From assembly GCA_938004315.1 (NCBI GenBank), contig CALKWG010000004.1:1-7618 (forward strand): a DNA stretch of 7,618 nucleotides. The letters are read 5' to 3'. This stretch comes from an uncultured Spirochaetaceae bacterium. GTDB lineage: Bacteria; Spirochaetota; Spirochaetia; Treponematales; UBA12059. The translations under genes were made by a program, and so were the position numbers. The notes under the pieces were generated by a model, which saw nothing but the letters and a program-made list of their open reading frames with translations, made no database searches and was not told where the DNA came from. Shown piece by piece: positions 1 to 5,831 of this stretch; positions within the stretch are counted from its first letter, which is position 1; every line of letters begins with the position of its first letter.

Positions 1-605
1 CCGAGCGCTGCGAGCAGTTCTACGTGAACAACCGCTGGCTCGGCGGCATGCTCACCAACTTCGCCACCGTCCGCAAGTCCATCGAGCGCCTGATCAAGCT
101 CGAGAAGGAAGACTTCTCCAGCCTGACCAAGAAGGAGCAGGCCCAGCTCGCCAAGGAGAAGGCCAAGCTCGATAAGAACCTCTGCGGCATCAAGGGCATG
201 AACAAGCTGCCCGGCATCATCTTCATCATCGATACCCGCAAGGAAGCCATCGCGGTCGCCGAGGCCCAGCGCCTGGGCATCCCGATCGTCGCCGTCGTCG
301 ACACCAACTGCAATCCCGAGGGCATCGACTATCCCATCCCCGGCAACGACGACGCCATACGCTCCATCAGCCTCTTCACCCAGATCATCGCCAACGCGGT
401 GGTCGAAGCCGAGAGCGAGACGGGCCTCAAGATTATCGAGACCCTGAGCGACGAGGAGGAGGAGAGCGCCCCCGCTCCCGCCGCCGCCGAGGACGAAGAG
501 GTCGAGGTCGACCCGTCCACCTACGTGGCAGAGAGCAAGGCCGAGGGCGCCGACGAGGCTTCCGAGGAGCCCATCGTCGAAGAGGACAAGTTCTACACGA
601 AATAA
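1..605 (+). CDS. rpsB: 30S ribosomal protein S2, 5'-truncated by the window edge
   Basis: S2 is a structural protein of the small ribosomal subunit, on the solvent side of the head-body junction; it is needed for S1 binding. The reading frame is open from base 3, so about 200 C-terminal residues are visible. About 100 N-terminal residues should lie upstream, judged by the position of the [14 protein letters not shown] motif in full-length S2. That motif starts at about base 21. Other family marks are the [10 protein letters not shown] stretch, FIIDTRKE and the late segment [14 protein letters not shown]. After the core, from about base 447, comes a tail of some 50 residues rich in Glu, Asp, Ala and Pro, longer than in E. 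coli S2. The GTG at base 24 is internal and not the start. It is followed by tsf after 11 nt, the classic rpsB-tsf pair. Identification is firm; only the 5' end is missing. Confidence 0.97.
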   Translation, partial: ERCEQFYVNNRWLGGMLTNFATVRKSIERLIKLEKEDFSSLTKKEQAQLAKEKAKLDKNLCGIKGMNKLPGIIFIIDTRKEAIAVAEAQRLGIPIVAVVDTNCNPEGIDYPIPGNDDAIRSISLFTQIIANAVVEAESETGLKIIETLSDEEEESAPAPAAAEDEEVEVDPSTYVAESKAEGADEASEEPIVEEDKFYTK

Positions 606-610
606 AGGAG
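606..610 (+). promoter_or_regulatory. Shine-Dalgarno site for tsf (GTG start)
   Basis: AGGAG lies directly after the rpsB stop codon, 6 nt before the GTG at 617. It fixes GTG rather than a later ATG as the tsf start. The protein then begins MDIKANDIK, which matches the usual N-terminus of EF-Ts. Confidence 0.8.
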
Positions 611-616
611 ACCGCC

Positions 617-1468
617 GTGGACATCAAGGCGAACGACATAAAGACCCTGCGCGAGAAGACCGGCGCGGGCATGATGGATTGCAAGAAGGCCCTGGTAGAG
701 GCCGGCGGCGACCCCGTCAAGGCCGAGAAGCTGCTGAAGGAATGGGGCCTCGCCGGCGTCGAGAAGCGCGCCGGCCGCGCTACCAACGAAGGCCGCATCT
801 TCATGGCCGAATCCGCCGACGCCATCGCCCTTGTGGAGATCGACTGCGAGACCGACTTCGTCGCCCGCAACGAAGATTTTATCAAGGCCGGCCAGAAGAT
901 GGCCGCCGAGGTCTTAGCCAAGGGCTGGGACAAGCCGAACGAGGAGCTCGAGACCCAGGTGCGCGACCTGGCCAGCGTCATCAAGGAGAACATCACCTTG
1001 AAGACCGTGGTCCTGGCCAAGGCCGCCTCCGGCGAGTACCTGCATAGCTACATGCACGGCGAGGGCAAGATCGGCGTCATCGTGAGGGCGAAGAGCGACA
1101 AGCCCGAGGCCTTCAAGAACGCCGAGCTTAGCGCCTTCATCCACGACGTCGCCCTGCATATCGCCGCCTTCCGCCCCATGTTCTTGGACCAGTCCAAGAT
1201 CAGCCCGGATTGGGTAAAGGAGCAGGAGGAGATCTTCCAGAAGCAGGTCGAAGGCGACGAGAAGATGAAGGGCAAGCCCGCCAACGTGATCCAGGGCATC
1301 CTCAAGGGCAAGCTCCAGAAGCTCATGAGCGAGATCTGCCTCCTGGACCAGGGCTTCGTCAAGGACGAGAAGCAGAAGGTCTCGGCCGTCATGGCGCAGG
1401 TCGCCAAGGCCGCCGGCGCCTCACTGTCCCTAACCGAGTGCGTCTACGTCCGCGTAGGCGAGAGCTGA
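617..1468 (+). CDS. tsf: Translation elongation factor Ts
   Basis: EF-Ts is the cytoplasmic guanine-nucleotide exchange factor that displaces GDP from EF-Tu so that EF-Tu can be reloaded with GTP. The 283-residue product has the expected order: an N-terminal UBA-like domain with LREKTGAGMMDCKKAL (residues 11-26), then the core domain with TDFVAR at 79-84. D80 and F81 correspond to the E. coli residues that disturb the EF-Tu magnesium site. The second half carries YMHGEGKIGV (145-154) and HDVALHIAA (176-184). Length is in the normal range of about 280-300. Start is GTG with a good Shine-Dalgarno site. It is 11 nt behind rpsB and almost surely cotranscribed with it. A 144-nt structured spacer separates it from frr, so the transcript may be cut or attenuated there. 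Identification is firm. Confidence 0.98.
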   Translation: MDIKANDIKTLREKTGAGMMDCKKALVEAGGDPVKAEKLLKEWGLAGVEKRAGRATNEGRIFMAESADAIALVEIDCETDFVARNEDFIKAGQKMAAEVLAKGWDKPNEELETQVRDLASVIKENITLKTVVLAKAASGEYLHSYMHGEGKIGVIVRAKSDKPEAFKNAELSAFIHDVALHIAAFRPMFLDQSKISPDWVKEQEEIFQKQVEGDEKMKGKPANVIQGILKGKLQKLMSEICLLDQGFVKDEKQKVSAVMAQVAKAAGASLSLTECVYVRVGES

Positions 1469-1480
1469 GATTATCGGCGC

Positions 1481-1546
1481 CGGGAGCCGCCGGTTAGCCT
1501 CGCCGCCGCCCGTCTTCCGGGCGGCGCGGCGGGCGGAACGCTCCCG
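1481..1546 (+). other. Nested inverted repeats in the tsf-frr spacer
   Basis: A perfect 9-bp stem pairs 1504-1512 (CGCCGCCCG) with 1518-1526 (CGGGCGGCG) around the loop TCTTC. A further 7-bp pairing joins 1481-1487 (CGGGAGC) to 1540-1546 (GCTCCCG) and encloses this hairpin. No run of T follows. This could be part of a terminator, an attenuator or an RNA-processing structure just after tsf. The pairings are read directly from the sequence; the function is unproven. Confidence 0.45.
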
Positions 1547-1547
1547 A

Positions 1548-1576
1548 GCCCCGGCGGCCGACGAGGCCGTCGGGGC
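1548..1576 (+). terminator. Strong hairpin upstream of frr, possible terminator or attenuator
   Basis: A 12-bp stem pairs 1548-1559 with 1565-1576 around the 5-nt loop GACGA. All pairs are Watson-Crick except one G-U (1554/1570), and almost all are G-C. It is the strongest local hairpin I found in the window. What follows is CTTCGTATC, not a proper T-tract, so a classical intrinsic terminator is doubtful. It ends 24 nt before the frr Shine-Dalgarno site. It may instead lower readthrough from rpsB-tsf into frr or protect mRNA ends. Confidence 0.4.
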
Positions 1577-1612
1577 CTTCGTATCATAGCAGCACACGAG
1601 GGAGGAACGATC

Positions 1613-2164
1613 ATGGACGAGGTCAAGAAAGCCTGCGAAGAGCGCATGAAAAAGTCCCTGGCCGCGCTCAAGGATGAGTACGCCGCTATCAGGACCGGCC
1701 GCGCGTCCCCCGCCATCCTAGATAAGCTCCGCGTCGACTACTACGGCGAGAAGAGCCCCATCAGCCAGGTGGCTAACGTCTCCGTGCCGGAGGCCCGCCT
1801 CATCGTCATCCAGCCCTGGGATAAGGCCTTGATCGCGGAGATCGAAAAGGCCATCTTAAAGTCCGAGCTGGGCCTCAACCCCTCCAACGACGGCAAGGTC
1901 ATACGCATCGCCATCCCGCCGCTTACCGAGGAGCGACGCAAGGATCTGGTCAAGGGCGCCAAGGCTAGCGCCGAGCAGGCTCGCGTCGCCCTGCGCAACA
2001 TCCGCCGGGACGGCATCGAAGATTTAAAGAAGGCTAAGGACGGCGGCGCCCCCGAAGACGCTGTGAAGAAGGCTGAGGACGAGCTGCAGAAGCTGACCGA
2101 CTCCTACGTCGCCCAGATCAACAAGGTGCTCGAAGACAAAGAGAAGGAGATCCTGGAGGTCTAG
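1613..2164 (+). CDS. frr: Ribosome recycling factor
   Basis: RRF acts with EF-G in the cytoplasm to split the post-termination ribosome so its subunits can be reused. The 183-residue product is close to the usual 185. The N-terminal helix leads into AAIRTGRASP (about residues 24-33). The small second domain has DYYGEKSPISQVANVSVPEAR and the IQPWDK turn. The C-terminal helices begin around PPLTEERRKDLVK and RNIRRD. This is the complete L-shaped architecture. The ATG has GGAGG at 1601-1605, 7 nt upstream. uppS starts only 4 nt after the stop, and the uppS ribosome-binding site lies inside the last codons of frr, which points to coupled translation. Upstream sits a hairpin-rich spacer. Identification is firm. 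Confidence 0.98.
   Translation: MDEVKKACEERMKKSLAALKDEYAAIRTGRASPAILDKLRVDYYGEKSPISQVANVSVPEARLIVIQPWDKALIAEIEKAILKSELGLNPSNDGKVIRIAIPPLTEERRKDLVKGAKASAEQARVALRNIRRDGIEDLKKAKDGGAPEDAVKKAEDELQKLTDSYVAQINKVLEDKEKEILEV
2155..2159 (+). promoter_or_regulatory. Shine-Dalgarno site for uppS (GTG start)
   Basis: GGAGG lies within the last codons of frr, 9 nt before the GTG at 2169. It supports that GTG over the in-frame ATG at 2187. The ATG has only a weaker AGGA upstream, so it remains a possible alternative. Confidence 0.7.
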
Positions 2165-2168
2165 GACC

Positions 2169-2879
2169 GTGAGCCAGGACGACACGATGGAAAACGCCGC
2201 GCGCGCGCCCGTACACCTCGGGATCATCATGGACGGCAACGGCCGCTGGGCGAAGGCCCGCGGCCTGCCGCGTACGGAGGGCCATAAAGAGGGCCTTAAG
2301 ACCGCCAAACGCATCGTGAAGGCGGCCGAGGACGCGGGCGTACGCTACCTTTCGCTCTACACCTTCAGTACCGAGAACTGGCGCCGCACGAGCGACGAGG
2401 TTAGCTTCCTCATGGGCATGCTCAAGACGAGGCTCGCCGCGGAGTTCGACTTCTACCGTGAAAACGGGGTACGCATCCTGCATTCGGGTAACCCCGAGGG
2501 TTTGCCGCCCGAGGTGCTCGAGGCCATACGCGGCGTCGTGCGCGACACGGCCGGCTTTACGGGCATCACGGTCAACCTGGCCATCAACTACGGCGGCCGC
2601 GACGAGATCATACGGGCCATCAAGACCATAGCCCACTGCGACGAGCCGGTGGACGAGGCCTTCGTACGGGCCCATATGGACGCGCCTGAGCTGCCCGATC
2701 CCGACCTCATCATACGAACCGGCGGCGAACGCCGCCTCTCGAACTTCCTCCTCTGGCAGGCGGCCTACGCCGAGCTCTATTTCACCGATACGCTCTGGCC
2801 CGACTTCGGCGAGGAGCGGCTACGCGAAGCCTTGGACGACTACGCGCGGCGCGAACGGCGCTTCGGCGGCAACGCATGA
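2169..2879 (+). CDS. uppS: Undecaprenyl diphosphate synthase (cis-prenyltransferase)
   Basis: This enzyme extends farnesyl diphosphate with isopentenyl diphosphate units in the cis configuration. The product is undecaprenyl diphosphate, precursor of the lipid carrier for peptidoglycan and other surface glycans; the enzyme is cytosolic and membrane-associated. The 236-residue product shows IIMDGNGRWAK at 19-29, with the catalytic Asp at D22. It also has SLYTFSTENWRR (62-73), AINYGGRDE (138-146) and the diphosphate-binding segment IIRTGGERRLSNFLLWQ (181-197). The C-terminal mark is ELYFTDTLWPDF (202-213). All motifs expected of the cis-prenyltransferase family are present, and length is normal. 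GTG start chosen from its Shine-Dalgarno site; starting at ATG 2187 would remove six residues before the conserved core. The stop overlaps the cdsA start. Isoleucine, valine and leucine codons ending in A are notably common before arginine codons. Chain length of the product cannot be read from the sequence. Confidence 0.97.
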   Translation: MSQDDTMENAARAPVHLGIIMDGNGRWAKARGLPRTEGHKEGLKTAKRIVKAAEDAGVRYLSLYTFSTENWRRTSDEVSFLMGMLKTRLAAEFDFYRENGVRILHSGNPEGLPPEVLEAIRGVVRDTAGFTGITVNLAINYGGRDEIIRAIKTIAHCDEPVDEAFVRAHMDAPELPDPDLIIRTGGERRLSNFLLWQAAYAELYFTDTLWPDFGEERLREALDDYARRERRFGGNA

Positions 2880-3754
2880 AGAACGTCGTCGCCCGCGTCT
2901 TGCTCGTGGCCGTCGCCGTGCCGACGCTCTACGCCTTGGCGTGGTACGGCGACTTCCTGCATCGCCTGCCGCTCGCCCTGGTGGTCATCGCCTTCGCCGG
3001 CGCCGGGGGCGCCGAGCTTATGCGCCTCCTCGAGCCGAAGGCCGCCGGCCTACGCGTCGCCGTCGGCGTCGCCTTATCCGCCGCGCCTTCGGTCGCCGCC
3101 TACCTGGCTCAGTACGTCCGCGGACCGGGCCTCGAGTCTTGGGGCGTCGCCTCCCTCGCCTCGGTTCTAGCCTTGTTCCTCGTCGGCGGGCTGCCGCGCG
3201 CCTTCGCCCGCGCCAAGGCCGAGATCCGCGATAGCAAGCGCAACAGCTCCTCGGACGCCCTCCTCCTCATGTATCCGGGGCTTCTCGCCTCTACCCTGAT
3301 TCCGATCATCGGCGCTCCCGGCCGCGGCGGCATGCTGGCCATCTGGTTCAGCATGATCGTGTTCGCCAACGACAGCCTCGCCTGGCTCGTCGGCATCACC
3401 GTGGGCCGCCGCCGTGGCATTTTCGGCGTCAGCCCGAACAAAAGCCTCGAGGGCCTCCTCGCGGGGCTCGTCGGCAGCGTGCTGGGCGCCGCGCTCGGCC
3501 CCGTCATTATGCCGACCCTGCTACCGGCCGGCCTCGCCTCGCCGAACCTCGCTTCGCTGGCTCTCTTCGGCTTCGTCATCGGCGCCTTCGTCGTGGCCGG
3601 CGACCTCTACGAATCGAGCCTCAAGCGCTCAGCCGAGATCAAGGATTCGGGAGAGGCCATACCGGGCCGCGGCGGCTTCCTCGATTCGTTCGACAGCATC
3701 CTGTACGCCGCGCCCATATTCTTGGCCGCCATGGCCGTTTTCGGTATTTTATAA
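2876..3754 (+). CDS. cdsA: Phosphatidate cytidylyltransferase (CDP-diacylglycerol synthase)
   Basis: CdsA is an integral inner-membrane enzyme that condenses CTP and phosphatidic acid to CDP-diacylglycerol, the branch-point precursor of bacterial phospholipids. The 292-residue product is strongly hydrophobic with several predicted membrane helices (for example about 4-22, 31-50, 59-80, 88-105, 131-147, 155-177, 190-213, 225-243, 275-292). The family region includes SPNKSLEG (186-193) and the C-terminal signature from about 247 to 273: S-L-K-R, then K256-D257, then PGRGGFLDSFD at 263-273. The classic signature reads P-x-H-G-G-x-x-D-R-x-D; here His is Arg265 and Arg is Ser271, while the acidic residues D257, D270 and D273 are kept. 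The ATG overlaps the uppS stop (ATGA), so translation is probably coupled. Lipid-carrier and phospholipid synthesis are thus expressed together. Identification is firm; the signature changes may be lineage-specific. Confidence 0.95.
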   Translation: MKNVVARVLLVAVAVPTLYALAWYGDFLHRLPLALVVIAFAGAGGAELMRLLEPKAAGLRVAVGVALSAAPSVAAYLAQYVRGPGLESWGVASLASVLALFLVGGLPRAFARAKAEIRDSKRNSSSDALLLMYPGLLASTLIPIIGAPGRGGMLAIWFSMIVFANDSLAWLVGITVGRRRGIFGVSPNKSLEGLLAGLVGSVLGAALGPVIMPTLLPAGLASPNLASLALFGFVIGAFVVAGDLYESSLKRSAEIKDSGEAIPGRGGFLDSFDSILYAAPIFLAAMAVFGIL

Positions 3755-3792
3755 GAGATGTATCAGCCGTCCATAGGCAAGCCGAGGTATTC

Positions 3793-5151
3793 ATGACCAT
3801 TATCACCATACTCCTGGGCCTCCTCGGGCTCGGCGTCGTCGTGTTTTTCCATGAGCTCGGCCATTTCATCATGGCGCGCGCGATGGGCGTCGAGGTGGAC
3901 GAGTTCTCGCTCGGCTGGGGCCCTAAGCTAGCCGGTTTTACGCGAGGGCGCACGACGTACCGCATCTCCGCGCTGCCTATAGGCGGCTATTGCCGCATGA
4001 AGGGCGAGGAGTCGTACAAGAAGGCTATCGAAGAGGGCCTTGACGATTTCCCGCGCGAACGGGGCAGTTATTTCGGCGCTCCGCCCCTTAAGCGTATCGC
4101 GATAGCCTTGGGCGGGCCCCTCATGAACATCGTCTTCGCCTTCGCCGTATTCGCCGCCGTTAACGGCGCCGGCTACGAGGTTCGTAGCTGGGGCACGCGC
4201 GTCGTCCTCGCCAGCGACTTCGAGCCGGGGGCCTTTGCCGCCGACGCGGCCGGCCTACGGACCGGCGACGAGCTCATCTCGGTGAACGGCAGGGCGCTCC
4301 GTAGCTTCGCCGATATCCAGGAAGCCATCGCGCTCTCGGCCGACCGCGAGCTCGTCATCGAGCTCGAACGCGACGGCCAACGGCAGAGCCTGGTAGCGCG
4401 GCCGGCCCTGGACCGCGAAAGCGGCGCCGGCCGCTTAGGCATCTATCCATGGATCGATCCGCGCGTCGCCTCCGTGAAGCCCGGTAGCGCCGCCGCCCTG
4501 GCCGGGCTCCAGGCCGGCGACCGCATCGTCGCGGCCGACGGCCGCCCCGTGAGACACGGCGTCGAGCTGGCCCGTTATATCGAAGAACGTCGACCCTCCA
4601 GGCTCCTCCTATCATACGAACGCGGCGGCCGCGTCGACGAGACGAGCCTGATCTTAAGCTATCCCCAGGACGGCCAGGCGGAGACCGGCATAGCGTGGGA
4701 GCTAACTCGCTATACGGTCCGATCCGAGGGTTTCATAGGCGCCCTGGCCGACGGCTACAAGACCACGTCGACCGCCGTAGTCGGCACCTACCGCGGCCTC
4801 GCCTCGCTCTTTAGGGGCGTCGAGGTGCTCAAAGCCGTCTCAGGCCCGGCGAGGATAACCTGGGCCGTAGGCCAGGTGGCTACGGACGGCTTCTCAGGCG
4901 GCATGGCCGCCGGGCTTACCGTCTCATTCAACTTCCTCGCGATCCTCTCCATCGGGCTCTTCGTGATGAATCTCCTCCCCATCCCGCTCCTGGACGGGGG
5001 CTGGATCGTACTCTTCGTCATAGAGGCCCTGCGCGGCAAGGCGGCCAAGGTAAAAACCGTGCTACGCTATCAGACCGTGGGCTTCGTAGCGATAGCCGGG
5101 CTCTTTCTTTTGACGACGCTCGCGGATATACTGTTTTTCTCCGGCCGATAG
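3793..5151 (+). CDS. rseP: Site-2 intramembrane zinc metalloprotease, RseP family
   Basis: RseP (S2P, peptidase family M50) cuts transmembrane helices within the membrane. In E. coli it degrades the anti-sigma factor RseA and clears signal-peptide remnants. The 452-residue product matches the E. coli length of 450. The first membrane helix holds the zinc motif HELGH at 20-24, with catalytic E21. GGPLMN (107-112) precedes the second membrane helix. Two PDZ domains follow in the periplasmic part, at roughly 133-210 and 225-290; each has a G-L-x-x-G-D core (LRTGDELISVNG and LQAGDRIVAADG). Near the C-terminus, NLLPIPLLDGG (393-403) carries the third zinc ligand D401, followed by the last membrane helix. 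The ATG has only a weak GAGG 4 nt upstream. The gene sits 38 nt after cdsA. Its substrates here are unknown; no anti-sigma factor gene is visible. Identification is firm. Confidence 0.96.
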   Translation: MTIITILLGLLGLGVVVFFHELGHFIMARAMGVEVDEFSLGWGPKLAGFTRGRTTYRISALPIGGYCRMKGEESYKKAIEEGLDDFPRERGSYFGAPPLKRIAIALGGPLMNIVFAFAVFAAVNGAGYEVRSWGTRVVLASDFEPGAFAADAAGLRTGDELISVNGRALRSFADIQEAIALSADRELVIELERDGQRQSLVARPALDRESGAGRLGIYPWIDPRVASVKPGSAAALAGLQAGDRIVAADGRPVRHGVELARYIEERRPSRLLLSYERGGRVDETSLILSYPQDGQAETGIAWELTRYTVRSEGFIGALADGYKTTSTAVVGTYRGLASLFRGVEVLKAVSGPARITWAVGQVATDGFSGGMAAGLTVSFNFLAILSIGLFVMNLLPIPLLDGGWIVLFVIEALRGKAAKVKTVLRYQTVGFVAIAGLFLLTTLADILFFSGR

Positions 5152-5190
5152 CGAGAGCGCCCGCCCGCGGGAACCATGAAGGATAGATAC

Positions 5191-5196
5191 GAGGAG
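5191..5196 (+). promoter_or_regulatory. Shine-Dalgarno site deciding the start of the CpXC gene
   Basis: GAGGAG lies 6 nt before the ATG at 5203. The earlier in-frame ATG at 5176 has no comparable site. Starting at 5203 also places the first cysteine pair at residues 5-7, as expected for an N-terminal zinc-knuckle domain. Confidence 0.75.
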
Positions 5197-5202
5197 AACG
5201 AC

Positions 5203-5820
5203 ATGATCGTACGTTGCCGCTGCGATAACGAACTTGAATTCGACGCCCGCGATAGCCTCGACCTGGATCGGGATCAGGGCGCCCTCGCCTCGCTCCTGGA
5301 CGGCAGCTACCTCTCGTCGGCCTGCCCCCGTTGCGGCGCGGTGATAAGGCCGGAGTTCGCCGTCCGCGTCCGCTGGGCTTCCAAGGGCTTGGACGCCCAG
5401 GTCCTGCCCGAGCTCGATAGGCTCGCCGTCTACCGCGGCAAGGGCGACGCCCCCGCCGGGCTCGAGATACTGGTGGGATACCCCGAGCTCTTCGAGCGCG
5501 CCCGCATCCTGGGCGACGGGCTCGATCCGAAATCCGTCGAAGTGCTTAAGTACTTCCTGTATGAGAAGGCGTCGAACGACGCTCCCGAGGCCGAGCTCGA
5601 GGTGCGCTACGCCGGCCTATCGGGCGAGGCCCTCGAATTCCACGTCCTCGGCCTAAAGGAAGGGCAGACGGCCGTGGCCAAGCTGCCGAAATCCGCCTAT
5701 GACAAGGCCGTACGAGGCTTCAAGGACAGCGTCTCCAAGCCGCCCTTGTCGGCAGTCTTCGCCGGGCCGTATCGATCTATTAAGAAGCTGTCGTTCTTGG
5801 AGCTCGAAGCCGAAGGCTGA
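5203..5820 (+). CDS. CpXC-domain protein of unknown function
   Basis: The N-terminus of about 60 residues resembles the CpXC domain, a presumed zinc-binding module named for paired cysteine motifs; no biochemical role is established that I know of. With the start at 5203 the protein has 205 residues. Cysteines are C5 and C7 (VRCRCDN) and C41 and C44 (ACPRCGA), separated by an acidic Asp/Leu-rich stretch. The first pair is C-x-C rather than C-x-x-C, so its metal geometry may differ. The remaining 140 or so residues are mixed alpha/beta and not recognised. No signal peptide or membrane helix is seen, so it is probably cytoplasmic. An in-frame ATG at 5176 would add nine residues but lacks a good ribosome-binding site. 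It lies 51 nt after rseP and may belong to the same operon. Its stop faces comFB, 11 nt away. The domain call is by pattern recognition only. Confidence 0.75.
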   Translation: MIVRCRCDNELEFDARDSLDLDRDQGALASLLDGSYLSSACPRCGAVIRPEFAVRVRWASKGLDAQVLPELDRLAVYRGKGDAPAGLEILVGYPELFERARILGDGLDPKSVEVLKYFLYEKASNDAPEAELEVRYAGLSGEALEFHVLGLKEGQTAVAKLPKSAYDKAVRGFKDSVSKPPLSAVFAGPYRSIKKLSFLELEAEG

Positions 5821-5825
5821 GCTCC
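5799..5825. terminator. Hairpin across the convergent gene ends
   Basis: GGAGCTC at 5799-5805 pairs with GAGCTCC at 5819-5825, and AGCC (5808-5811) pairs with GGCT (5815-5818) around the loop GAA. This gives 11 bp with a 2-nt bulge. It overlaps the CpXC stop codon and lies just beyond the comFB stop. Being near-symmetric it could serve both strands, but neither side shows a T-tract. A bidirectional terminator is possible, not shown. Confidence 0.3.
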
Positions 5826-5831
5826 CGCGCC

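Noticed and set aside
433..1020. Minus-strand open frame of 195 codons opposite rpsB/tsf
   Set aside because: Low-complexity Arg/Pro/Ser-rich translation antisense to rpsB and tsf; a codon-bias shadow.
1577..1600. Possible -10-like TATCAT before frr
   Set aside because: No -35 element at suitable spacing; the upstream bases are part of the 12-bp hairpin. Not enough to call a promoter.
2118..2675. Long minus-strand open frame of 185 codons opposite frr/uppS
   Set aside because: It lies antisense to two firmly identified genes, shows no recognisable domain, and arises from the GC-rich codon pattern of the real frames.
3109..3579. Minus-strand open frame opposite cdsA
   Set aside because: Arg/Pro/Ser-rich composition without motifs, wholly inside cdsA; a shadow frame.
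5155..5175. Self-complementary CCCGCGGG after rseP as a terminator
   Set aside because: The palindrome leaves no proper loop or T-tract, and any such string is common in DNA of this GC content.
5176..5202. Earlier ATG as the start of the CpXC gene
   Set aside because: It lacks a Shine-Dalgarno site, while GAGGAG stands 6 nt before the ATG at 5203 and would fall inside the coding region if 5176 were used.
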